Positions 26,212 to 34,572 of a DNA stretch of 64,000 bases are shown here, in pieces. A program made the position numbers and the translations under genes. The stretch is from an uncultured bacterium (GTDB taxonomy: Bacteria; Chloroflexota; Anaerolineae; J036; Brachytrichaceae). The notes beneath the pieces were generated by a model, which was given only the letters and a program-made list of their open reading frames with translations, searched no databases and was not told the DNA's origin. Numbering within the stretch: position 1 is the stretch's first letter; each line of letters begins with the position of its first letter. Location of the stretch: contig CAIQQO010000235.1 of the NCBI GenBank assembly GCA_903873965.1, forward strand, positions 1-64,000, in the 5' to 3' direction.

Positions 26212-26221
26212 GGCGGTGCTG

Positions 26222-26689
26222 ATGGAGACTTTTTATGCGACGCTCGCGCAGATTTGTTTCGCGCTTGTTGGTTTGTGGTGGGTCGTGGTGCAGTTCAAAT
26301 ACGATCAGCTGATGTCAACACCGGCAGGTCGGCTTGCCGCATATAGTGCTTCGATGCATTTTATCGCGCCGGGAGTGATCTCGTTGATCTCGATACTGGT
26401 GGCCGAAGATCTGGCTATATGGCGGCTTGGATCGGTACTTGGCAGCATACTGGGTATGGTGGCCGGGCTAGCTGCCTTGCGCGCTGCCATGCTGACGCGC
26501 ACTCAACGTATTATCGAAGTCGTGTTGATCATCCTGTTCGGGGTCATTATTGGCCTGTCGTTTATTTTCACACCGGTGTTTGGCGTTAAGCCCATCATGA
26601 TCGAATCCATCGTGAACGTCGGCGTCATCACACTGGGCGCCAACTACGCATGGTTGTTCTTTGTCGGTGCTCCCGCAAAGAAAGCCTGA
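26222..26689 (+). CDS. Small integral membrane protein of unknown function
   Basis: A 155-residue protein with four to five predicted membrane helices: ATLAQICFALVGLWWVVVQF, the segment around APGVISLISILVA, LGSVLGSILGMVAGLAAL, VVLIILFGVIIGLSFIFTP and VGVITLGANYAWLFFV. No soluble domain or known motif. It is monocistronic, divergent from the M19-like gene and convergent with the nitroreductase. The ATG at 26222 follows a -10 box by 10 nt. Confidence 0.7.
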   Translation: METFYATLAQICFALVGLWWVVVQFKYDQLMSTPAGRLAAYSASMHFIAPGVISLISILVAEDLAIWRLGSVLGSILGMVAGLAALRAAMLTRTQRIIEVVLIILFGVIIGLSFIFTPVFGVKPIMIESIVNVGVITLGANYAWLFFVGAPAKKA

Positions 26690-26796
26690 CTTCGACCAAG
26701 CGACGCTGCCGTAAGTCGGGGCGATGGCAAGACGACACATGAACCGGACAGGCGGATCAGTCGGGGCGTCAGCCCTGCCGAAGGGCGGTCTTGGTT

Positions 26797-27303
26797 TTAC
26801 TCGAAAGCCTGTCCATACTTCTCGCTGCTGGCAATCTCGCCGACCGGCTTGCGCTTCTTCATCCCTTTGCTTTTTTCTTCAGCGGGATATCCGAAAGGCA
26901 ACAAGGCCAGCAACTCCATCTCCTCAGGAATACCCAGGAGTGACTTAACCTCGTCCATGCCATTAAAGCCCACCCAATTCGATCCGACGCCTTCGGCCCA
27001 TGCGGTGAGGATCATCGATTGGATGGCTCGGCTGGCATCCGACACAGCGAAGTTGCTTTTCGTTATTGCCACTGCAATCGCCAGCGGCGCCTGCGATGTG
27101 TAGGGCCCGGAGCGCGCTAAGGCGCCCAGTTGGCGCAGCGTGGCAGGCTCTTGCACAACGATAAAATGCCATGGCTGACTGTTCATCGCGCTGCCGGTCA
27201 ATCGCCCCGCTTCAACGATGCGGATGATCACATCGTGTGGCACAGGCTTGCTTTGATAACCGCGCACAGCCAGCACGGATTTAACAGCTTCAAATACGTC
27301 CAT
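26797..27303 (-). CDS. Nitroreductase-family flavoprotein
   Basis: A 168-residue FMN-dependent oxidoreductase. The opening VFEAVKSVLAVRGYQSKPV corresponds to the usual RRSxRxF segment that binds FMN phosphate, with only one Arg kept. AGRLTGSAMNSQPWHFIVV and the C-terminal LLALLPFGYPAE are diagnostic. It likely reduces a nitro-, quinone- or related compound with NAD(P)H. AGAGG lies six to seven bases before the ATG at 27303. A longer reading to 27435 has no support in the extra segment. Downstream partner genes are not obvious. Confidence 0.85.
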   Translation of the reverse strand: MDVFEAVKSVLAVRGYQSKPVPHDVIIRIVEAGRLTGSAMNSQPWHFIVVQEPATLRQLGALARSGPYTSQAPLAIAVAITKSNFAVSDASRAIQSMILTAWAEGVGSNWVGFNGMDEVKSLLGIPEEMELLALLPFGYPAEEKSKGMKKRKPVGEIASSEKYGQAFE

Positions 27304-27382
27304 CTGCATACCTCTTGAATAGACAGTTCTACGGCTTGACGTCAACCCTGAATGACCCAAAGCCGTACCCGTCGCCAATGCT

Positions 27383-27850
27383 TTATTTTCCAAACAAGTT
27401 TGACTTATATTGCCGTAATTCCTGACCCAATTCACTCGCCACGCTGTAGTCGAACTGGTACAAAGGAATTAGATTGAGCGGCAGTTTGATCGGGAACACG
27501 AATTCAAACTCCTGCAGCACCGGACGCAGCAGATAGATGGCTTCAGTAGCGCCTGAGCCCGGCGGTGGCACACCGATGCGGCTGATGTTGCTCCATGGTG
27601 TGACGGCGCGAAAACCAAACTGGTAGAACTCCACACCCCGGGCTGAAGTCACGATGCGCGTGCGCGACATGACGAAAAGAAAAATACCGATGACCAGTGG
27701 AATGAATACCGCGAAAGGATCGGGGGCGATCGGCACCAGTATGCCCAGTATGTAAAAGGTCGAAGGCAACAGTGCGAGCGCCAGCACGATCAAAGCCATT
27801 GCTTGAAGCAGTGTACGGTTCTTCTGATAATGCACACGGCGGTTGTCCAT
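27383..27850 (-). CDS. Membrane protein with C-terminal PH-like domain
   Basis: A 155-residue protein. Two membrane helices (ALIVLALALLPSTFYILGIL and FAVFIPLVIGIFLFVM) are followed by a cytoplasmic strand-rich domain, TSARGVEFYQFGFRAVTPWSNISRIG, with the pattern of bacterial PH-like (YdbT/bPH2) domains. Such proteins are envelope-associated with no assigned reaction. Predicted leaderless: GATAAT is 6 nt before the ATG. The next minus-strand gene upstream (FAD oxidoreductase) ends 34 bp away. Confidence 0.6.
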   Translation of the reverse strand: MDNRRVHYQKNRTLLQAMALIVLALALLPSTFYILGILVPIAPDPFAVFIPLVIGIFLFVMSRTRIVTSARGVEFYQFGFRAVTPWSNISRIGVPPPGSGATEAIYLLRPVLQEFEFVFPIKLPLNLIPLYQFDYSVASELGQELRQYKSNLFGK

Positions 27851-27856
27851 GGCTCT

Positions 27857-27862
27857 ATTATC
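27857..27862 (-). promoter_or_regulatory. -10 box of PH-like membrane protein gene, leaderless type
   Basis: GATAAT on the minus strand, 6 nt upstream of the ATG at 27850. Confidence 0.45.
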
Positions 27863-27884
27863 GCTGTGTTGTGTATCTGCCTTG

Positions 27885-29231
27885 TTAAGTTAGCACAGCG
27901 CCCGCATTCAGCAGGCGTTGTTGCACGTCAGCAGGATTAACATCGTGAATCGCACAATGGCATTCGACCGCGCGCGCTGCCGTGATACCGGCTGCTTCTC
28001 CAATTGCCATGACAGATGGCGACACGCGGAACGAACTCATCGCCTCGGATGTCGCGCTGATGCTGCGCCCGGCCACGATCAAGTTGTCTGGCCCACTGCG
28101 TGGGATCATGCAGCGCCATGGTATGTCGTAGTGTGCGCCGCGCGGTAACCGTTTCATGATCGTCGTGATCTTGCCGGGTTCATGGATATCGATTGGGTAA
28201 CAGCATTGCGCAACGACGTCGTCGAACTGGCGTCCCGACAGCACGTCGTCTGCGGTGAGTGTGTACAGCCCGATGATCTGGCGCGTCTCGCGCACTCCGA
28301 TCTGGCGCGCCATCTGGACCAGTTCTACGTTGGCCAGCCCGGGAATGTACTTGCGGAAGAAGCGAATGCCCTCGGCAATCTGGCGGCGCCCCTCATCCTC
28401 GGCCATGGCCAGTTGCACCGGATCAGTTGGGTCGGCGATCGTCACGCGCCCGAAGTTGACCGTGGCATAGGTCGGTTTTCCCGGCACGCTCAGGATAGCT
28501 GAGATATGGTCGCGCGGGATGCTCAGGCTGCCGTCCTCGCGCGCCTGCTTCACCCACTCATCAACCACCGGGTGCCAGCCGGAGAAGTAATAGAACGTTT
28601 CGCCAGTGCCTTCATCGTAGCGCACAGATTCGGGCAATCCTGCCTGCGCTGCTCCTAAATCGATCGGGCCCAGCATGTAGCAAAACGTCAGTGGCATGAC
28701 GTTGTGTGTGCCTGCTGTGCCAAAGGTCGATGGAACACCAGCATTATGCGCAATAACGGCATCGCCAGTCGCATCCACCACAGTACGCGCGAGCACAGTT
28801 AACCCACCATCGATCATGAGTGTTGCCGGGCGTGCGCGTTCAAAGGTCACGTGCGTGATAGTCGTGTTAAGCATCACATCCACACCGGCTTCGCGGCACA
28901 TCGCGGTAACTTCTTCTATGAATACGTCGGGGTTGTATGGCTCGATGATCGGGTTAGTTGTCGCGAGTGGCTTATAGGTGTAGATAGCTTTGCGAGCGAT
29001 CAGCCTTTGACGCAACTCGCCCATGATCCCGCCGATGATGAAGCGTTTGCCATCAAAGTGTGCGGGGCAAAAGTTGTTGACAAGGGCTACCGTGCCCATA
29101 CCACCCAGCACCGGCCAGCGCTCGATCAAGGCCACACGGCTACCGGCGCGCGCCGCGGCTATCGCTGCGCCAATACCGCCTGGGCCACCGCCGGCGACGA
29201 CAACATCATAAAGGTTGGGTGGATTGCTCAT
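27885..29231 (-). CDS. FAD-dependent oxidoreductase (FAD_oxidored family)
   Basis: A 448-residue flavoprotein. The Rossmann FAD site is at the N-terminus: VVVAGGGPGGIGAAIAAARAG, followed about 20 residues later by the acidic Glu of ALIERWPVLGGMG. RTVVDATGDAVIAHNAG and the C-terminal DNLIVAGRSISATSEA...GEAAGITAA complete the FAD_oxidored (PF12831) pattern. Members of this family are common in saccharolytic Planctomycetes and Chloroflexota, mostly without known substrate. No signal peptide. The ATG at 29231 is preferred over a TTG nine bases earlier; TATTAT stands 11 nt before the ATG and no ribosome site is visible. Confidence 0.85.
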   Translation of the reverse strand: MSNPPNLYDVVVAGGGPGGIGAAIAAARAGSRVALIERWPVLGGMGTVALVNNFCPAHFDGKRFIIGGIMGELRQRLIARKAIYTYKPLATTNPIIEPYNPDVFIEEVTAMCREAGVDVMLNTTITHVTFERARPATLMIDGGLTVLARTVVDATGDAVIAHNAGVPSTFGTAGTHNVMPLTFCYMLGPIDLGAAQAGLPESVRYDEGTGETFYYFSGWHPVVDEWVKQAREDGSLSIPRDHISAILSVPGKPTYATVNFGRVTIADPTDPVQLAMAEDEGRRQIAEGIRFFRKYIPGLANVELVQMARQIGVRETRQIIGLYTLTADDVLSGRQFDDVVAQCCYPIDIHEPGKITTIMKRLPRGAHYDIPWRCMIPRSGPDNLIVAGRSISATSEAMSSFRVSPSVMAIGEAAGITAARAVECHCAIHDVNPADVQQRLLNAGAVLT

Positions 29232-29242
29232 TGAGGTCAATC

Positions 29243-29248
29243 ATAATA
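29243..29248 (-). promoter_or_regulatory. -10 box of FAD oxidoreductase gene, leaderless type
   Basis: TATTAT on the minus strand, 11 nt upstream of the ATG at 29231. Confidence 0.35.
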
Positions 29249-29354
29249 GCTTTTATGAAGGACGCGCACCGCGCATCCATCAGGCGGACGCTCCCACATT
29301 TCCGATTTTCCGTGTACACTCTCGGCATACAACGCTGGAACTTGTACTCATGAT

Positions 29355-30320
29355 ATGAACGAAACGAACGATATAAACGAAGTACGGACATTTGCAACCA
29401 CAGTGACAGCGAACATTGAGCAGGTCATTGTCGGCAAGCGCAACGTGATCGAGTTGCTCATGGTTGCGTTGTTGTGTCAGGGGCATGTGTTGATCGAAGA
29501 TGTGCCCGGCGTCGGCAAGACGATGCTGGCGCGCTCGCTGTCCATCAGTCTCGGGGGCATTTTCAAACGCCTGCAATGCACCCCCGACTTGCTGCCCAAC
29601 GATGTCACCGGCGTGTCGATCTACAACCAGCAGAATAGCGAGTTCGAGTTCCGTCCGGGACCGATCTTCGTCAACGTCCTGCTCGCTGACGAAATTAACC
29701 GTGCCACACCGCGCACGCAGTCGTCGCTGCTTGAGGCGATGTCGGAGCAGCAGGTGAGTGTCGATGGCGTCAGCCGCGCGCTGCCGAATCCGTTTCTCGT
29801 GCTGGCCACGCAGAACCCGATCGAATATGAAGGCACTTTTCCCTTGCCTGAAGCGCAACTCGACCGCTTCCTGATGCGGTTGGGTATGGGTTATCCCACG
29901 CCGTCTGAAGAGCGCCAGTTGATGACCAATCTGCAGCGCGAGCATCCCGTGTCGCATCTCAAGCCCGTGGCTGATGTCACGCAACTTCCGGCGTTGCAAC
30001 GCAAAGTGTGGGAGATTCACGTTGATGATTCGTTGCAGGATTACATCGTGCGATTGATCGGCGCGACACGTGGTCATCCCGATCTCGCACTTGGCGGCAG
30101 TCCGCGCGCCAGCCTCGCATTGTACAAAACGGCGCAGGCGCTGGCTGCACTGCGCGGGCGCGATCATGTCATACCCGATGACATCAAATATCTCGCGCCC
30201 TTCACATTGACGCACCGTTTGATCGTAAAACCCGAAGCTGAACTGCGCAATCGCACCTCACAAGCGGTGATTGCCGACCTGCTAAGTACGATCCCGCTCG
30301 ATATCGGCAAGCTGGCATAA
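29355..30320 (+). CDS. MoxR-family AAA+ ATPase
   Basis: A 321-residue MoxR ATPase. Walker A is GVGKT (EDVPGVGKTMLARSL), Walker B is VLLADEINR, and the RATPRTQSSLLEAM and ATQNPIEYEGTFPLPEAQLDRF segments are the MoxR hallmarks, including sensor residues. The C-terminal lid domain has GASPR-like GGSPRASLAL. MoxR proteins act as chaperones that mature or activate VWA- or DUF58-containing partners. No such partner is adjacent: the next gene is a molybdenum-hydroxylase subunit 70 bp on. CoxD, a MoxR protein, matures CO dehydrogenase, which gives a possible but unproven link. Confidence 0.92.
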   Translation: MNETNDINEVRTFATTVTANIEQVIVGKRNVIELLMVALLCQGHVLIEDVPGVGKTMLARSLSISLGGIFKRLQCTPDLLPNDVTGVSIYNQQNSEFEFRPGPIFVNVLLADEINRATPRTQSSLLEAMSEQQVSVDGVSRALPNPFLVLATQNPIEYEGTFPLPEAQLDRFLMRLGMGYPTPSEERQLMTNLQREHPVSHLKPVADVTQLPALQRKVWEIHVDDSLQDYIVRLIGATRGHPDLALGGSPRASLALYKTAQALAALRGRDHVIPDDIKYLAPFTLTHRLIVKPEAELRNRTSQAVIADLLSTIPLDIGKLA

Positions 30321-30375
30321 TGGCTTTGTGTCGTGTCTTCATACTCTGAAAGCCTGCCACGAGTATTTCACCGCC

Positions 30376-30381
30376 TATAAT
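30376..30381 (+). promoter_or_regulatory. -10 box of CoxM-CoxS gene, leaderless type
   Basis: TATAAT, 8 nt upstream of the ATG at 30390; no Shine-Dalgarno. Confidence 0.5.
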
Positions 30382-30389
30382 GGACGGTG

Positions 30390-31901
30390 ATGTGGAATGA
30401 ATACCATACGCCAGCCACGCTGGATGAAGCAGTGGCAATATTGTCTCGTGCAACGAGTGAGGATCGGAGCGCTGGCGCTCCCGTCGGCTCCTTCTCTCGC
30501 GCAGCGCGTATTATAGCGGGCGGCACTGACCTTGTTATAGAACTGGATCGTGGTGTGCGTCAGGTTGAAGCGCTGATCGATATCTCGCGTATTGCGGGGC
30601 TGGATGAAATCCGCCTTGATGATGCCGGCTGGATTCACCTTGGCCCGCTGGTGACGCACAATGATGTGGTGACTTCGGCGTTGTGCGTACAGCGCGCATT
30701 TCCGTTGGCGCGCGCATGCCGCGAGGTGGGTGCGCCACAGATACGTAACCGCGCCACCATTGCCGGCAACCTGATTACCGGTTCGCCGGCTAATGACACG
30801 ATCACGCCTTTGATGGCATTGGGTGCGCGCGTAAGGTTGCTCTCGGTGCGCGGTGAACGCGTTGTGCCGTTGGCCGACTTTTATACCGGCGTGCGCCGCA
30901 CTGTGATGGCGCGTGACGAAATGTTGACCGACATCGCTTTCCCGGCTCTTGATGATGCCACGCGCGGCACGTTTATCAAACTGGGCTTGCGCCGCGCACA
31001 GGCCATCAGCCTTGTCAACGTTGCGGTCGTTATCCACGACGAGTCTCTTAATACGGCGCAGCCCGGTGTACTACGGCTCTCGTCTGTCCAGATCACTCTC
31101 GGTGCAGTTGCCCCCACCATCGTTCACGCGCGTGAAGCTGAACTGGTGCTGACTGGTCAAGCATTGAATGCTGAGTGCATTGCTCAGGCGGCGGTGCTGG
31201 CCCAGTCTGCGGTCACTGCTACGACAATTGACGACGTGCGTGCATCGGCGGCTTATCGTGCCGACATGGTGGGCGTGTTGGTGGCGCGCGCCCTGACGCA
31301 ATTGATGGATGGCGAAGAGCGAGCCGATTGGAAAGACGAGCCTGTTACACTGGTGACGCCTGACGCCGCAACGCCCGCGCCATCGGTCGATGCAGGGTTG
31401 CCGATCCGGTTAACAGTGAATGGGCGCGTTTACGATATTCACAATCCCGAGGCGCATGAGAAGACGCTATTAAGGTTGCTGCGTGAAGACTGCGGATTGA
31501 CTGGCACCAAGGAAGGATGTGCCGAAGGAGAGTGTGGCGCTTGTACCGTCATCATGGATGGCAAGGCCGTCATGTCGTGCCTTGTGCCTGCGCCGCGGGC
31601 CCATGGATCGTCAGTCCTAACGATTGAAGGTCTAGCTCAGGACGGCCGGTTGCATCCGTTGCAGCAGGCGTTTATCGATGAAGGCGCGGTGCAGTGCGGC
31701 TATTGCACGCCCGGTTTCATCATGTCGGGCGCAGCGCTGCTCCTCGAAAATCCCCATCCGACTGAGGCGCAGATCAAGGAAAGCATCAGTGGCAATTTGT
31801 GCCGATGCACGGGGTACTACAAGATTCTGAGCGCCTTCCGCAAGGCTGCCGGAATCGAGACGACGATAACGAACAGGGAATTACATCCTTTAGGATCGTA
31901 A
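30390..31901 (+). CDS. Fused molybdenum-hydroxylase FAD and [2Fe-2S] subunits (CoxM-CoxS type)
   Basis: A 503-residue fusion. Residues ~1-290 are the FAD-binding medium subunit (AGGTDLVIEL, QIRNRATIAGNLITGSPAND, followed by the CO dehydrogenase flavoprotein C-terminal domain). Residues ~330-500 are the [2Fe-2S] small subunit, with CAEGECGACTVIMDG for the plant-type cluster and CGYCTPGFIMS...GNLCRCTGY for the second cluster. In xanthine dehydrogenases the Fe-S part precedes the FAD part; here the order is reversed. The molybdopterin subunit is missing from the window, so it must be encoded elsewhere. Substrate unknown. Only 23 bp separate it from era, so they may be co-transcribed. Confidence 0.9.
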   Translation: MWNEYHTPATLDEAVAILSRATSEDRSAGAPVGSFSRAARIIAGGTDLVIELDRGVRQVEALIDISRIAGLDEIRLDDAGWIHLGPLVTHNDVVTSALCVQRAFPLARACREVGAPQIRNRATIAGNLITGSPANDTITPLMALGARVRLLSVRGERVVPLADFYTGVRRTVMARDEMLTDIAFPALDDATRGTFIKLGLRRAQAISLVNVAVVIHDESLNTAQPGVLRLSSVQITLGAVAPTIVHAREAELVLTGQALNAECIAQAAVLAQSAVTATTIDDVRASAAYRADMVGVLVARALTQLMDGEERADWKDEPVTLVTPDAATPAPSVDAGLPIRLTVNGRVYDIHNPEAHEKTLLRLLREDCGLTGTKEGCAEGECGACTVIMDGKAVMSCLVPAPRAHGSSVLTIEGLAQDGRLHPLQQAFIDEGAVQCGYCTPGFIMSGAALLLENPHPTEAQIKESISGNLCRCTGYYKILSAFRKAAGIETTITNRELHPLGS

Positions 31902-31924
31902 CCGAAATCAGAAAGCAGAGTGTA

Positions 31925-32842
31925 ATGGATGAATTGAATTTTCCTCTCGGCCACCGCTCCGGCTATGTGGCCGTTGTGGGCAAGCCAAATGTAGGCAAGT
32001 CTACGTTAGTAAACGCGTTGGTTGGTCACAAGGTGGCGATTACATCGCCCAAACCTCAGACCACGCGCCGACGCATCATGGGCATTTTGACGCGCGACGA
32101 TGCGCAAGTGATCTTTCTCGATACGCCTGGTTTTCACGATCCCAAGACAGCATTGAATCAATACATGATGCGCGAAGTTGAAGGCGCATTGTCAGATTGT
32201 GACGCTATCTTGTTTGTTGTGGACATCACCACGCCGCCCGATGCAGCTGATGTTACAGTCGTGCAACGCATCAAAAACATGAACCGACCGATTGTGATTG
32301 CGCTTAACAAAGCCGACATTGTCGATCCAACGCGTGTGGGTGAGCATACCGCCATGTATCAGGCAATTCTGGACAGCGAGAATACGATGCTGACCTCGGG
32401 CGTGGCCATCCGTCAGGAGAACATGAACGAGATGTTGCAGATGTTGATCACGCAACTGCCGATCGGCCCGGAGTTCTATCCACCTGACCAGTACACTGAT
32501 CAGCCCGAGAAGATACTCAGCGCGGAGTTGATTCGTGAGCAGGCGCTGCATTTTCTCGAACAGGAAGTACCGCACGCGATCGCAGTGGCGGTCGATCAAT
32601 ATGCTTCCCGTCCGAACAATATGCTGTATATCTCGGCCACCATCTTTGTCGAACGTGAGTCGCAAAAGGGCATTCTGATCGGGAAAGGCGGGACGATGTT
32701 GAAGCGTATTGGCACGGAGTCGCGTCGTGAAATCGAGCGCGAACTGGGTTCGAAGGTGTTCCTTGAACTGTGGGTCAAGGTGCGGCCTGCGTGGCGGCGC
32801 GATGACGGCGCTGTGAGTGAGTTTCTAGGAATGACTGAATGA
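31925..32842 (+). CDS. era: GTPase Era
   Basis: A 305-residue GTPase for 16S rRNA/30S maturation. G1 is GKPNVGKS, the switch I region holds TTRRR, G3 is DTPGF, G4 is NKAD. The C-terminal KH domain that binds the 3' end of 16S rRNA shows LIGKGGTMLKRIG. Length is standard. The G5 segment, usually SA, reads TSGVA here. The ATG at 31925 gives the standard N-terminus; longer in-frame readings run into the upstream gene. Its stop overlaps the next start (ATGA). Confidence 0.95.
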   Translation: MDELNFPLGHRSGYVAVVGKPNVGKSTLVNALVGHKVAITSPKPQTTRRRIMGILTRDDAQVIFLDTPGFHDPKTALNQYMMREVEGALSDCDAILFVVDITTPPDAADVTVVQRIKNMNRPIVIALNKADIVDPTRVGEHTAMYQAILDSENTMLTSGVAIRQENMNEMLQMLITQLPIGPEFYPPDQYTDQPEKILSAELIREQALHFLEQEVPHAIAVAVDQYASRPNNMLYISATIFVERESQKGILIGKGGTMLKRIGTESRREIERELGSKVFLELWVKVRPAWRRDDGAVSEFLGMTE

Positions 32843-33264
32843 ACCGCCTGCATCTGCGTTACTTCGTGATTGCCTTTTTATCCACGGCTGTCGCTGCGAT
32901 GGCCGTGGGTGGTTTAATTGCGTCACTGTTGCCCGGACTGGCCGGCCCCGCCTATATTGCCGGCTGGTGGACGAATCTGACTGTTGCCGGGCTGGTGGCC
33001 CTCCTTGCAGGGCGCAAAGTGGCTTCAGTCTACGAAGAGCCGCGTATGGGACGCATCGCAGGCGGCGCAGCGGGTATTTGGGTGGGACTGGGTTCAGCCA
33101 TCGGCCAACTGGCCTATCACTTTTTTGCGAACGCCGTCTATATAGCCGATATCCGCATTGGGTTGACAGCTGTGTTTTCGGTGGTCAGTTTTATGGTGAG
33201 TATGATCTCAGCAACCATCGCCGGCCGCGAAACGGCGCACCCGCCGGAAGAGGAAGAGGCGTAG
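32839..33264 (+). CDS. Small membrane protein downstream of era
   Basis: A 141-residue protein with four predicted membrane helices (YFVIAFLSTAVAAMAVGGLIA, a segment at TNLTVAGLVALLAG, IAGGAAGIWVGLGSAIG, and LTAVFSVVSFMVSMISATIA) and an acidic tail (PEEEEA). No family is recognised with confidence. The start overlaps the era stop by four bases (ATGA), so translation is coupled to era. Function unknown. Confidence 0.8.
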   Translation: MNRLHLRYFVIAFLSTAVAAMAVGGLIASLLPGLAGPAYIAGWWTNLTVAGLVALLAGRKVASVYEEPRMGRIAGGAAGIWVGLGSAIGQLAYHFFANAVYIADIRIGLTAVFSVVSFMVSMISATIAGRETAHPPEEEEA

Positions 33265-33320
33265 GCGGGTAGAAATGAGAGGCGCTGGCACTCATCGGTT
33301 TGCGCCAGTGAGACAACGTT

Positions 33321-33695
33321 ATGAGTCCAACGAAAAGCGAAGTCGGTGTGTGGGGAGAGGATCTCGCGAGCCGCTACCTTGTTGATCACGGTTTTGTCAT
33401 CCGCGCGCGCAACTGGCGACATGGTCATGGTGAAATCGACATTGTCGCTGAACACGATGGCGTGATTGTTTTTGTCGAGGTGCGCACGCGCCGAAGCGAT
33501 ACTTATGGTGCGCCCGAAGAGTCTGTGCGTGCGGCAAAGCAGGCCAAATTGATAGAGACCGCGCAGGCTTTTCTTGACGTCAATGGTTTGAGCGATGTGC
33601 AATGGCAGATTGATTTCGTTGCTGTAGAACTCGATGCGCGCAATGCCGTACGGCGGATTGACCATATTCCCTGCGCCATATCGCAACCGTCATAA
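33321..33695 (+). CDS. YraN (UPF0102) family endonuclease-like protein
   Basis: A 124-residue protein with a restriction-endonuclease-like fold. GVWGEDLASRYLVDHG, the GEIDIVAEHDG motif (E and D of the nuclease core) and FVEVRTR (E-x-R in place of E-x-K) are characteristic of UPF0102. Molecular role not settled; a nuclease role in DNA processing is suspected. It is followed by the methyltransferase start overlapping by one base (TAATG). Confidence 0.93.
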   Translation: MSPTKSEVGVWGEDLASRYLVDHGFVIRARNWRHGHGEIDIVAEHDGVIVFVEVRTRRSDTYGAPEESVRAAKQAKLIETAQAFLDVNGLSDVQWQIDFVAVELDARNAVRRIDHIPCAISQPS

Positions 33696-34474
33696 TGGAT
33701 GCAAAGACGGGACGTGACGCGCGTCAGGCGACCCGCCATACCCAATTGAGTCCGCCCTTGCGCAAAGCCATGCAAACTCGTCTTGCCCGCTCGCTTGTTC
33801 CAGAACTGCTCGATCAACTCGATGGGGTTTCGTCCGATCTGCTGTGCGCTAACCTGCGTGACATCGTGCGCTATAACCGTCTACTTGGCGCGAATCGTTT
33901 GATGCTTCAGCTTGTCAAGAAGATCGTGCCGATGCCATACTGTGGGCTTGATGTCGGCGCCGGAATGGGTGACTTTGTTCATGATGCCTTGCTTGCCGGT
34001 GATTGCAGTTGGGTAGCTCTTGATGCCTCTGATGATGTATTGCGATGTCGGGATGCTGCAAGGCTTTCGGCACTCGAGGGATGCCGGGAGTCTTGCAGCA
34101 TTGCGGCCAGCGGATGTTCACTTCCCTTCTTCGATGCCGCATTTGATGTTGTGACCTGTTCACAAACGCTGCACCATCTTGAACCTGCCAAGGCAAGTGC
34201 TTTGTTGCGTGAGTGCGCCCGAGTTGCGCGACGTGGCGTGGTGGTGGTCGATCTCAATCGCAGTTTCATCACGCTCATTGGCGCGTGGATGCTGACGCGG
34301 CTGACCTCGCGCAATCGCATGACCCGCGCCGATGGCGTGCAGTCTGCGCGCCGCGCCTATACCCCGGATGAAGCGATTGACCTTGCGCGTGCAGCCGGTT
34401 GGCCAATCACGCCGAACACTGTGGAGTTGCATGGGCCGACGCGCTGGTCGCTGCAGTTAAGAAACGTGCCATAG
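33695..34474 (+). CDS. SAM-dependent methyltransferase
   Basis: A 259-residue class I methyltransferase. Motif I is GLDVGAGMGDFV, the adenosyl acid is in WVALDAS, and motif IV-like SLPFFDAAFDVVTCSQTLHHL follows. An N-terminal extension of about 85 residues (including VPELLDQLDGVSSDLL) resembles the helical lead of small-molecule or lipid methyltransferases. Substrate unknown. It is the last gene of the era run, starting inside the yraN stop, and is convergent with the MGDG-synthase-like gene; a lipid substrate is possible but unproven. Confidence 0.88.
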   Translation: MDAKTGRDARQATRHTQLSPPLRKAMQTRLARSLVPELLDQLDGVSSDLLCANLRDIVRYNRLLGANRLMLQLVKKIVPMPYCGLDVGAGMGDFVHDALLAGDCSWVALDASDDVLRCRDAARLSALEGCRESCSIAASGCSLPFFDAAFDVVTCSQTLHHLEPAKASALLRECARVARRGVVVVDLNRSFITLIGAWMLTRLTSRNRMTRADGVQSARRAYTPDEAIDLARAAGWPITPNTVELHGPTRWSLQLRNVP

Positions 34475-34572
34475 GTTCGAACGGGTTCCTGCCGCCTGAA
34501 CAATACTCAAGCCAATTGTTGAGCAAACGTCTCATAGGCTTGCAGAAACCACGGGTGAATGACAGCCAGTCT

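Noticed and set aside
29280-30215. 311-codon minus-strand frame opposite moxR
   Set aside because: Low-complexity Arg/His/Gln-rich shadow; moxR motifs on the plus strand are unambiguous.
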